This document shows positions 13,542 through 25,460 of a DNA stretch of 64,000 nt, piece after piece. Position 1 is the stretch's first letter; every line of letters begins with the position of its first letter. The notes under the pieces are model-generated. The model worked only from the letters and a program-made list of their open reading frames with translations. It did not search any database and was not told where the DNA came from. Both the position numbers and the translations under genes were made by a program. The stretch comes from Thozetella sp. PMI_491 (taxonomy: Eukaryota; Ascomycota; Sordariomycetes; Chaetosphaeriales; Chaetosphaeriaceae), in the NCBI GenBank assembly GCA_021432635.1, contig MU270120.1:1-64000 (forward strand), written 5' to 3'.

Positions 13542-14461
13542 CGCAGATTCGGCTGGAGACGATGCAAAGCGCGGAAAGTGTCAGTCAGGCCCCGCCCAGT
13601 TGCCGGCCTTGAAAGATAAAAGAATGTCGTCAATCAAATTGGAATGTCAAGCCAGTGCTGGCCGCTGGTCGTCGAGATACGAATGCCTGGAATCGCTGGC
13701 GTATTCACTGGGGTGAACGAGGCCAAAAGTCGCCGGTAATCGGATGAGGATGAGGTGATGATGTAGAAGCTCTAGCTCGGCTGTTAGACCCATCTTGCAC
13801 CCCCACAGCGTGGCGACCGCGGTGTGCCGAGGCAAGAACTCAGCGCCCGGGTCGAGCGGCCCAGCAGACAGGCCCTCACCCACATGATTTCGGCAGCTGC
13901 CGCCCCCCCGCCCCCTTCTCGGCCAGGCCACGGCTCCTCTACGAAGTGCCCGTGAAGAGAGCTAAGGCACATGCGAGTTTGTAATTTTGTAATCATCTAC
14001 CTAGACGTCTCGGCAGGAACATCCGCTTCTTCCCCCAGACTTCGCTCCAGACACCTTCGTCGCCGACCTTATGTCTATGGCATGCCATCTGGCCATAAAG
14101 TAGCGCTACTTTTTGAGGGTTTGTTGTAATTACCGAGTAAGGGACGGAAACCCGGAGCAACCGGTCCAGGCCGGGGCCATTCGAGAACCTCGTAGATACT
14201 CATAGTCCGTAGGTACGGTAGCTAGTTCAGTGGGGCCTTTTCCAGGCAACTTCGATTGCCTTAGTCATCACGCCTCTCGAGGCATGAAAGAGGCTCGCTC
14301 AGTTGTTTCCTCCCCGTTCGTGTTTTAGTGGGGGCCTAGCGCCTTAATTGCCTGCGTCGCGTAAATGGTTTCTCTCGACGCGTCTTCCACCCCGCCATCA
14401 CCGCCACCGCTCGCACTGCAAAAACTTGAACCCAGTGCAATCAGTCCAGCGCAGTGCAACT
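13542..14461. promoter_or_regulatory. Divergent Lon / RFA2 intergenic region
   Basis: This 0.9-kb stretch lies between two start codons facing away from each other, so it must hold both promoters. The right end carries MluI cell-cycle box sequences, listed separately. I see no further gene in it. Confidence 0.7.
14358..14383 (+). promoter_or_regulatory. Candidate MBF sites (MluI cell-cycle boxes) of RFA2
   Basis: A perfect ACGCGT lies at 14378-14383, about 80 bp before the RFA2 start codon, and a second CGCGT core lies at 14358-14362. ACGCGT is the established binding site of the Mbp1/Swi6 (MBF) factor, which drives G1/S expression of replication genes in yeasts. The match is seen directly; control by MBF in this fungus is inferred. 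Confidence 0.6.
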
Positions 14462-15419
14462 ATGGGTAAGCCCGCATCCCTTGAGATAACCCCCCGCTGC
14501 CAGGTTTTTCGTGTAATGTACTAAATTGTCGGAAGCATACAACAACGGCTTCCAGCGAACAGGATACGGCGCACAAGGCGGCGAAGATGGCGGCGGGTTC
14601 ATGAGCGGCTCGCAGCAGGGCAGCCAAGGAGGAGGAGCTGGTGGTGGAAAGGTAAATGCGCTTCCCTTCAAAGCTTTAACCCCTCGCTTGGCTTGCGGCT
14701 CACACTCTCTTGCCTAGAGCGACGAGTCCCTCCGACCCGTGACGATCAAGCAGCTCCTTGACTGCGAGGAAGCCTACCCGGGCGCCGAAATATTGATAGA
14801 CGGTGTTCCCATCAGCCAAGTGACTATCGTCGGACAAGTGCGTGCCGTCAACAAGCAAGCGACCAACATCACGTTCAAGCTCGACGATGGCACCGCCGAG
14901 ATAGACGTAAAGAAGTGGATTGACCCGGAGAAGGCAGACGAGGCCGACCCTGGCTTCGCGCTCGACAGCTATATCCGCGTGTGGGGGCGCCTGAAGAGCT
15001 TCAACGGGAAGCGTCACGTCGGCGCCCACTTCCTGCGTGCTATCGAAGACTTCAACGAGGTCAACTACCACCTCGTCGAGTCAACCTATGTGCACCTTTA
15101 CTTCACAAAGGGCCTACCCGCACCGGCTGGTGCCAACGGCGCCAAGGGGGGTGACGAAGATAGCATGTTCGTCGACGGCTATGGCGGCGGCGGCGGTGGC
15201 GCCGACGCCAAGGTGAACAATTGCTCACGCACCGCCAAGGCCATGTTCAATTTCTTGCTCAACACGCCGGGCGGCAACGAGGGCGTCAACCTCAACCTCA
15301 TCGCCAACGGCGCGAAGATGCAAGTCAGAGATGTGATGGCGGCCGCCGACGAGTTGCTAGGCCAAGGTCTCATCTACACTACGATTGACGACGAGACGTG
15401 GGCCGTACTGGACTACTAA
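14462..15419 (+). CDS. rfa2: Replication protein A 32 kDa subunit (RFA2/ssb2)
   Basis: Middle subunit of the heterotrimeric single-stranded DNA-binding complex used in nuclear DNA replication, repair and recombination. Model: exon 1 is only ATGG (14462-14465), then exons 14536-14651 and 14718-15419, giving 273 residues, the usual family size. Splicing creates the start Met-Ala-Tyr-Asn-Asn-Gly. The first 40 residues are Gly/Ser/Gln-rich, as in the phosphorylated N-terminus of the family. An OB fold follows (about residues 50-170, beginning near RPVTIKQL and including FKLDDGTAEIDVKKW). After a Gly-rich linker a winged-helix domain closes the protein (about 205-273, ending in a YTTIDDETWAVLDY-like sequence). 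Intron 1 (70 bp) has a good TACTAA branch point. Without the tiny first exon the only in-frame starts would lie inside intron 1 or lower in the Gly-rich region. Confidence 0.95.
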
Positions 15420-15887
15420 ACGGTGGATGTTTTCTTGAGATGGACCAAGGGATCATGGTGGGGGTTAAGGACAGGAGCCACGACGCTTGCTTTGTTCAGC
15501 AGGCCTGGGTGGGAGATATGCTTGCACATTTGCGGACTATACAAGAATGGTCCGGGGAAGCGAGCGAATATGCTAGGGTAAAATGCCGCTCCATGTATGA
15601 TTGGAATGAATAGCCGGGAACGACTGACGGAGGCTGGCCGCTGAATGGCCAGCAACATAAATGAACATCAAAATCCTAATGCTACCGGTCGCGCTCAAAG
15701 AGACAGAGCAGGCGAATTAAAAGATACCGAGCATGGCATAGCAATTGCCCCCATGTTGAATGGTGGGAGAAGAACGAGAGAGGCAGTCTCGCTGAGTTGA
15801 TCAACTTGAAAGCACGGGGAAGGCCGCATCTCGACTTGGCTTCTTGACGAGGCTAACCGACTCCCAACTCACGACAGGACACCATCC
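15420..15887. other. Convergent 3' region of RFA2 and GNAT gene
   Basis: These 468 bp separate two stop codons that face each other. They presumably hold the two 3' UTRs and polyadenylation signals. I see nothing else. Confidence 0.6.
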
Positions 15888-16944
15888 TCATCCGGTCCTG
15901 GCCGGGACGAGCTGGAACTTCTTGATCGTGCTGGGGTAAGCAACCTTGCGCAAGGGTCGGGGGTCACGAACCATGATGGTCAGACAGACTGGCATCCGGC
16001 CCCGCTTGAGGAAGATCTCCCGCTTGGCCTCGAAGCCAAACTTTTTGTAGTAGGCGTTGTTAGCCGCGGAACTCGACTCAAGATAGACCAGACGGTTGTC
16101 CGCATCAGCCTGCCCGCGATCAGTCAGTGCTCAAGCGTACCCAAGTGTACCCAAGCGGCGGCCGCAGGCTCTGGTGGGCCGGTGAGTCACTCACCTTCTG
16201 GATCATGTCGTCGAGCAGCTTCTTGGCATAACCACGGCCCCGTGCGTTGGGTTTCGTGCCGATGAAGGCCAGATACCACGCATCGTCTTCGCGGTCGCCT
16301 AGGACTTCCGCCTTGGTGTCGTGCAGCAGCGGAATCACCTCGTCAAAGTAGCGTTTCTTCGCTTCCGGTGTCAGCTGGAAGTAGAGTCGCCACATACCGC
16401 TCCGGAGGACAGTCCACCAGCTGTTCAGACTCTTCCCGGGGGGGACCCTGCCAGATGCCGATTAGCCGTCGACCACATGGCTTCGTAAGAAGGAGGACAT
16501 GGACCGTTATCACGGCGAAGTGTGGGCGGAACCGTGAGGAGGGAATGGAGGAATCGGCGGGGGAGGGAGAGTGGAGCTCAGAAATAGGGGCAACGTCAAC
16601 AAAAGGATCCATCCCACCTACCAAAGCGCGACCGAGTCGTAGTCCGGCCCAATCGTTGTCACAAGCCCGTCGTAATAGTGGGAGGCGACGGCATACGCCA
16701 TGATGTCCACGTGCAGCTTCCACTTCTCTTCCGGGCAGAGACCAGCCATGTCGTCCGAGGTGAGAAGGTACTTGGCATAGTCATCAGTAGCAAAAGCATG
16801 GGCTAGCGACACTGCTGCCTCCCTGTATTCGGCGATGCCGACTGTTCTTACTGTGTCCTCCCATCGGGAGGGCACCAGCGAATGTTTAAGCTCGACGAGC
16901 GTCACGGCATTAGAGCCTGTACTACTGGATTTCACGGCCGCCAT
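15888..16944 (-). CDS. GNAT-family N-acetyltransferase
   Basis: Predicted acetyl-CoA-dependent N-acetyltransferase; the substrate cannot be told from sequence. Model: exons 16944-16622, 16447-16195 and 16109-15888, giving 265 residues. The acetyl-CoA-binding motif A is clear: a beta strand (WYLAFIGTKP) followed by NARGRGYAKKLLDDMI, which fits the Arg/Gln-x-x-Gly-x-Gly/Ala rule. The last exon has the family's closing pattern, with a strand ending in YLESSS and then NNAYYKKFGF, the usual tyrosine-containing motif B. The N-terminal part (residues 1-110) resembles fungal proteins of this type, with a short acidic stretch before a hydrophobic helix. Both junctions keep frame (phases 2 and 0). There is no signal peptide or membrane segment, so it is probably cytosolic or nuclear. 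It is transcribed towards RFA2. Confidence 0.88.
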
Positions 16945-19056
16945 TCTGGGCAGAGCTGCTACCTGGCAGCGCAGGGGTTAGTGGATCGTACAGATAGATG
17001 TAAAGGAGGGTTAGGGCCCGAGGTCGCCACGGCGTTGGCATGGTACCTGGCATGGTACCTGGCAGGATTGGGGTCCACATGCTTTACGATTTTGATATAT
17101 TCTGTATACTGTCACCCGTATGGACTCTCGAGAGTTGTGTTCTCGATACGGGCATGAATCGAGATGGGTGGCGAAGGCAATTGAGGGCGGCGCGAAGGTC
17201 AGCAGACATCAATGTAGTGTTGCAGTGGTTGCACCCTGATCAGCTATACAAGGTTGAACTGGAGGAGGAGAGGGGACACGGCTGAGTGTCACGATGGGAA
17301 GTAGAAGTTGGGCAAGGAACAAGCCGTCGATGTGAGAGCTTATTTGGCTGGGGTGCTAGTGGCGAAGTACGGTGAGGGTGCTTATCGCTGGGAGAGCAGT
17401 AGCGGTCCAAGAAGCCAAGGAGTCCAGAGGACAGGTTGAATCACAATGTATCCTCAAGGGGAACAAGTGGTCCCCAGGTTGGGGGACTAGAGGCAGCCGG
17501 CTTAAAGAGCTTTCTACTATCCTGCTGCGTTCAAAATAGGGTTCTTGGATCTGCAGACATGCGGGGGGGGTGAGAAGCAGAAGCGAAAAGAGGTGGGAAA
17601 ATGGACGGGGGGCAGGGAGATAATGTATGAATGTAGCCCGGAGGCTCGGAAAACAAGGCGGCTTGTCTAACAATTACGGAGCGAGCAAGCCCAACAGGCG
17701 ATACAGTGAGACAAGGGTCATGGTGCACCGGCGTGGGATGGGTGCATGAAGCTATATTCCAAGCTGACTCTCCCGGCCATGGTCGTTATGGAGAGCCGCA
17801 CGGGGTTGTCCACTCTGTCATACAGGTGCAGTCCATGGGATTCGCTGGCTGCAGGTCTTTTCCCCTTTCTGCTGAGAAGTGCAGCAAGGAGCACCGGCGG
17901 CACATCCGGATAAGGGCCCTTGGCTGTCCGCCCTTCCCTCGACGACAGTCTCCGTCGTGGAGCGCAGCGATCACACCCTCGTTCCCCCCCACCCCTCAAC
18001 AAGCCCCCTCTCGCCGCCCTTCCCTTTGCGCGGGGCGGCCTGGACCGCGGGCTTGGGTCAATTAGGCACCCACTACGGCCGAGCAACACGGCTAGACCAA
18101 GGCCAGAAGACGGCAGGGGAACATGTAGGTCTCAAGCCCAGAGGCCAGGGTGGTACGCGGTCAGTCGGTGAGAATCCGGATCAGCAGCAGCCAAGGCCGA
18201 AAGGCAACACGGGCCAGAGTGGGGCGAGGAACTGTCAGGGAGACGAAAGAAAGTGCTGCACTGTGCCTTCGCGGGCCAAGCGACTGCATGGGCGACGGCT
18301 AGACATACTTAGCTTGGGCTAGGTGAGAAGCAAGGAAGGCCGAGGTACGTCGAATGGGGGCTCCAGTGCAGGCTTGGTGGCACATGGCCGGCCCCAATCA
18401 GGATCGACCAATGGGCGGCGTCGTAAACACCAAGACGGGTCGATCCATTCATCATCGGCCGTTCACTCAGGAATGTATGCAAGGCGGTCAGGTGAGCCCG
18501 CCCATGGAGCCGTCAGCCTTCAATCAGCTCTCTGGAAGCTGGGGGTGCTTGCATATGTATCCAGATAACAAAGTAGGGCGTCTGAAATGGGGCAGCCGGG
18601 TTCCTCAACCGTCCGATCCATGCCGCTGGGCGAAGGCACGGCGTGGGCATGGAGGACGAGCCTCGTTGGTTGGAAGAAGGCAATACGACCTGCCGAGTCT
18701 ATTTGACGTGGCCGGCGGCGCAGGGAGGTCAAACCACCACACCACTTCCTCGGTCCCTTGGAAGGGAGGCTCGAGACGTACGCAGGACAGCACCCCACCT
18801 CCCCCCCCTCAGGCTATGCAGAATGCTAAAAGCGGAAAGGCGTCCATCTGGACTGAGATTTTTTGGCTCGCTGAACGAGAATGAGCTCCATAGAGCAAAG
18901 CTTGGGTGCTGATGAAACTGATAAACAATAGGGCTTGGAGGCGACTTTAGGCGTCGCTATGCCCAAACTAGTCAAAAAACACAAACGCCTCCTCTGTATC
19001 CTTTCCCCAGCGCCCAACTCCCAGCTCCCGCACTTCTCCGGGTCTGGCGCCACCGC
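16945..19056. other. 2.1-kb intergenic region, no supported gene
   Basis: This lies between the GNAT start codon and the IDI1 stop codon, so it holds the GNAT promoter and the IDI1 3' end. Open frames of 120-180 codons exist on the plus strand (for example 18354-18884) but look like chance translations. They are rich in Gly, Arg, Pro and Ser and have no domain or splice logic. A direct duplication, GGCATGGTACCT twice in a row, is present near 17036-17060. Confidence 0.55.
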
Positions 19057-20879
<1,823 letters not shown>

Positions 20880-23096
20880 CTACCCAGAAGCGTTCCTGTT
20901 CTCAGCATCCTTTACAGCACGGTCCCAGTCGCTGACGTAGATGAACCAGTACTCAACAAGGGATACACTAAAACAAGGTCAGCATTGTTCCCGCGCCGGA
21001 AAAATCGAGCGGGTACTGCGGGGAGGGAGACTCCTTACAGGAGGAGACCGAGCGTGACTCCGATCCAGAGCCCAGATAGTTTCCAGTCCAGACCGAAGCC
21101 AAGCCCAAAGGATATCGGCAATGCTACGAGGTAGTAACATGCCAGGTTGGCATAGCCTCCGAACTCCTGGCGCCCTATGCCCCGCAGGAGGCCGTGCGAT
21201 ACAGCTGCCATGCCATCAAAGAGTTGCATAATGGCGCAGATGGGCATGGCACCGGCGACGAGCTCGATGACATCGGGGTCCTGCGTGAACAATAGAGGGA
21301 TCTGGTATCGGAACACCCAGAGGATGGTGACATTAAACGTTCCGATAATGATGCCGCCAACAAAAGTCTGCCAGTCCCATCAGCAAACTGCTTCGGCTCC
21401 CAAGGCGGAAAATATAATCAACCTACCACTTTGGCGGATGTCTTGGCCGCATCTACAAGCTTGGCTCCGATCAAGTTGGCTAGCCGCGTCGACCCGGCGA
21501 TCGACAACGGAAAGGGGAGCTGGAATGTTGTCGAAGTGACAGTCACCAGCACACTCTGTGCCGCGAGGGACGTCGTTCCGATCCGGCCGGCAGCCAAGGT
21601 CAAGACCTCGAAGGCAAACCACTCTGCGGCAACCATGATCATTCCTGGCAGAGCAAGCCGGATCATGGGGCCTAGATCAGTCGCGATGTCAGCAAGGAGC
21701 AACTATAAGAATTCATTTCGAAGCTGGTGGGAGGGCATACCCCAATTCGACAGAGCACGTTTGCTGAAACCTCCCCAGCACTGCGATCCATCGACTCTCC
21801 AGACATACAAGAAGAGCAGCAAAGGAATCAAGTTCTGCGTGACAACGACCGCGATCGGCGCACCTACGAAGCCCCAGCCGAGATGCCACACAAGGAACCA
21901 GTTGAGCAATACATTAAACGGTGCGGCAACCAGTAGCACGTACGTCGTAGCCTGGAATAACCCTTGCGCTTGCAAGAACCGTTTGCCGCATTCGATGCAG
22001 ACAAAGGCCGGAGTACCGAAGAGGACGATGCGCAGGTAGAGTGCCGCTAGCTCGGCGGATCGACGCTCGGGGATAAGAGCCGCCAGAATGGGCTCGGCGT
22101 TCAGCCAGACAGCGGCGACGGGGATGAGGAGGAGCAGAAGGAAGTAGATCATGCGCTGCAGCTGCAGGCCGACGAGCTGCTTGTGCCCGGAACCATAGGC
22201 CTGCGCACACAAAGTGTCGAGACTTGTGGTTAAACCTTGAATGGGCGCATAGGCGGTGATGTTCGCCGTCATGGTTGCCACTGCCGCCTGGGTTAGCGAA
22301 TGCCTTGAGGGGGGATTGGACTAAACACCCGAGAGGTAGACGTGGTTCGCCACTGGCGGCTGGTGGACAACTTACGGCTAACTGCTCCGAGTTCCAGCTT
22401 GCCTATCCTCCCCACAGCGAAGATGCTCGCTACGTTGATCGAGTACTGCAGTAAGAAGGTGACCACGAGGGACCTCGAATAGGTCGCCAGGGTCTTGGCT
22501 TCTCGCTGCCAAGTGGTCTTGATCTGGCCGGCGGCCACGGCGGCCTCCCACTGCTCATTGAGATGCTCATGACCATTTGAAGAGCCTTGAAGCAAAGGAG
22601 ACGCCTCCGAAGGCCCTTGCACGCGCACCTGTGGTGTCTCTTCATCTCCCTCTCGGACGCGCACCTTGGTGCTAAACAGCCTCTTGTACGCCGTCCGGAG
22701 GAGGCCGGGATTCGGTGGAACGGGGTGCTTTGGTGGCAACAGATGGTTATCGCGGAGCAGGGACATCTCTGCATCGCGGCTCCGGTGACGTTCAAGCGGC
22801 GTTAACACGGGCTCGTCCATCCCCTGCGGTCCTAGCATCGGGCGAGCCGTTCCATAAGCAATGCCGCTGGGCCTGCGGTAGAGCGTGGGCCCCTCGCCGT
22901 CTTCCTCCATGTCTGAGTCCTCTACGACGGCGTCGGTATCGATCAGCTCATCATCAGAGCATTCCTCGAGGTCTTTGGCCACGAGGTCCTGCGCCCTAGG
23001 CGACGAAGAGAGGAAGGAGGCGGTAAACGAGGACGCTAGACCGTGTGGATGTGATCCCTGGGCCGAGGCCGTTGGGATTGGGCGGTTCCCCGCCAT
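20880..23096 (-). CDS. MATE-family efflux transporter
   Basis: Multidrug and toxic compound extrusion family exporter, normally a cation/drug antiporter of the vacuolar or plasma membrane; relatives include yeast Erc1. Model: five exons, 23096-22376, 22280-21741, 21671-21427, 21367-21039 and 20967-20880, giving 640 residues. Residues 1-205 are a hydrophilic tail with an acidic stretch (about 45-70). Membrane segments start near residue 208. The first MATE repeat includes LELGAVSLATMTANI (rebuilt across intron 1 with the downstream acceptor) and the family motif TSLDTLCAQAYG. The second repeat starts at GPMIRLALPGMIM. The protein ends in a typical hydrophilic tail after YWFIYVSDW. At intron 1 two AG acceptors lie 7 bp apart; only the one at 22281 keeps frame. 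The long N-terminal tail is characteristic of fungal members. The substrate is unknown. Confidence 0.94.
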
Positions 23097-24309
23097 TCCG
23101 ACACCTTAATTAGCCCGACTAGAGTTCCGGGCTTTGTTGATATACGGCGGATTGGGCGGGTATGGGGTGCAGTGCAGAGAAGAGTGCTCTTGGCGGAGAG
23201 GAAAGGTTTGAGTTCAAAGAAGTTTGATAGCGGCGGTGGCGAGAAGAGCAGAATAGCAGCCTGAGGGTTCCGTGGACGGCAGCAATGAGGCCCCGTAGGT
23301 TCTCCAAGAAACCCAAATACAAGACAGGAAAGCTCCTGGAGATCTGACAAAGGGAGGAGGAAGGCTGGAAAGTCAAATAGATACCCAGGTCGCCTCGCAC
23401 CGATCCCGCCACCCCGCCCGCAATTGCCCACAATTGCCCATAATTGCATCCCCGCGCATGACTGCCTCCACTAAATTCCCACTGCACCCGGTCCAAAACG
23501 GCTTAGTTACGCGCGCTAAGCTACGGTCGTTTACTACATACGCCTTTCGACCCAGCCTCTCCAAGTCGCCCCGAGGTCCTCCATTGTCTCAATCTACCTG
23601 TTTCCCAACGTCCTTTCTCACCGCCTCGGCCCGCCGGTGCGTCGATCAGATTGACCAACAGGAAAACAAGAAAGGGGCGCATGTGCAGGTACCGTTGGAG
23701 GCCATGATCAGACTAGGAGCCAGCTGCGTACTACTTTGGGGAGCAGCGGGCAAATCAAGAGGATTTTGACTAGTCGGAGGCATATGTACATTATTTGCAT
23801 GCATGCAAGCGCTGAAGCAGCCTTCCCCCCCCCACTCTGCAGAGGGAGGTGCAGAGGCACAAGATGCCGCCGAGGACGCGGCTCGACTCAAAAGCGGGCC
23901 GAGTGGGGTTAGTGGGGAGGTTTGCAGCCTGGCGAACGGCTGCAGGCGGACCGCGTGAACAGTACAATACCTGGCTCCAATTTCATCGTCCTGTGGCTTG
24001 CGTCCCGCGGCGACGACGCGGAACAGTTTTTGGAACATGGACATTCTGTCCTGGACATCCCATACCTCTTACCCCGTATATCTCCATTACCACATTAGGC
24101 ATAGATACTCGAGAGGAGCCTTGTAAAGCTAGTTGCTTCCGGGCGAGCCATCCTGATTTCCGGCCCTGGCCTATTTGGCTTGCCCCGAGGTGCTGTGCCA
24201 CCGATTGCAGGCGCCGCGGGGGGCATCACCTAACCTGCCCACCCTTGCCTCCTGGCCCCCCCCACGCTGTCGCCGCGCCCTCTTGCCGAATCCCATTCTC
24301 ACTGACGCC
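23097..24309. promoter_or_regulatory. Divergent MATE / DUF202 intergenic region
   Basis: This 1.2-kb region between two outward-facing start codons should carry both promoters. I saw no convincing conserved site. Short open frames inside it have no recognisable features. Confidence 0.5.
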
Positions 24310-25172
24310 ATGCCTAGAACGCCACTTAGCGGGACGGAGACGGCGGTGGATGAGGAGGACGGCACCATCGCGTGCTGCTCCACGCCGCCGTCCCTGAGCC
24401 ACTTGGGGAAGCCGGTTGAAGTCGGCGACGTCGATGGGTGCGTTCCCCGTGACCCTGATGCCCTCTCCTCCCTTTCCTTTTTCCAATCGCATAAATGCTG
24501 AGGGAAGGTATATAGCCCCGGCGTTGCCGGAAGCGAGGCCTTCTGGATGCAGCCACTGTTAGGGCCGCTGCTGTTCGATAACCAGGGCAGTGATGCAAGG
24601 GACCACTGCGCGAACGAAAGAAGTATGCCAACCTCCTGAGCACACCGCTGGCGAGAACAGTGTGGTGGCAGACCTCGCGGCCCAGCTAACCCGCCCGGCC
24701 TAAGCGTTCCTGTCCTATCTTCGACTCTCGGTCTACATGGCTGTCGTGTCGGTTGCCATTGTCTTGTCTTTCCATCTTAACCACAAGGCAACCGATCTCG
24801 AACTGCGCATGGCGAAGCCGCTCGGCACCATCTTTTGGGTGCTGTCGGTTGCCTGTCTTGCGCTGGGCATCGCGAACTACATTAGTAAGACTTCAACTCT
24901 TCCCTCGCGCGCGATGCCAACGCACTACACACATACAGCCAGGACTGACAGCCACCCCAGGAACTGTAAACAAGTACAGCAGGAGACAGGCGCTCGTTCA
25001 GACGGGATGGAAGACCCAATCCGTGAGTGGCAACGCTCATGACGCAGAGGCTACCGGGAGAAATGACTAACTGCATCCTTAGATCATGGCTATCATCGCA
25101 TTGTGTATTGTAGGCTCCTGTGTGACGCTGCTCGCAATCAACAGGCTCAGCGAGAGCGACGACGACAGTTGA
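24310..25172 (+). CDS. DUF202-domain small membrane protein
   Basis: Small integral membrane protein of the DUF202 family (YidH-like; also found at the end of the vacuolar polyphosphate VTC proteins). Its biochemical role is not known. Model: exons 24310-24437, 24516-24622, 24705-24884, 24961-25022 and 25083-25172, giving 188 residues. All four introns are 60-82 bp and keep phase. Residues 1-75 are soluble. The DUF202 signature follows: DARDHCANERTFLSYLR, then a first membrane helix (YMAVVSVAIVLSFHL), a second (GTIFWVLSVACLALGIANYI), a basic loop (NKYSRRQALVQTGWKTQ) and a third helix (IIALCIVGSCVTLLAI). The tail ends in acidic Ser-Asp residues. The internal ATG near 24737 would miss the conserved ANERT motif and is not the likely start. 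It converges with the glycosyltransferase-like gene. Confidence 0.9.
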
Positions 25173-25460
25173 GCCTCCGAAGGCCGAGATCTAAGCTTTC
25201 CGATTTTGACCACGAGGAAAGTGCATTTGGTATTGAAGCCTCCTCTGTCTTCAACCCTCTGCCTAGCTTATTTGAAGTTTCCGCGCAAACGTGCCCCAGA
25301 CGACGAGGCGAGGCTAGGGGAGGGCTCTCGGTCGACAGGCCAAGGAACTCATCCCTCTTCTACATAAATACACGATACTCGTTGTACCTGTGCTATGCAA
25401 TCATGCCATGCCAGAATAAAGAAATCCGCAGACCCAGACTATGCGCCAACGCCGACGTGA

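Noticed and set aside
13083-13619. 178-codon plus-strand frame antisense to Lon exon 1
   Set aside because: Shadow of the Lon reading frame; Arg/Gly/Val-rich with no features of its own.
18354-18884. 176-codon plus-strand frame between the GNAT and IDI1 genes
   Set aside because: Composition is that of translated non-coding DNA, with no motif or conserved-looking block.
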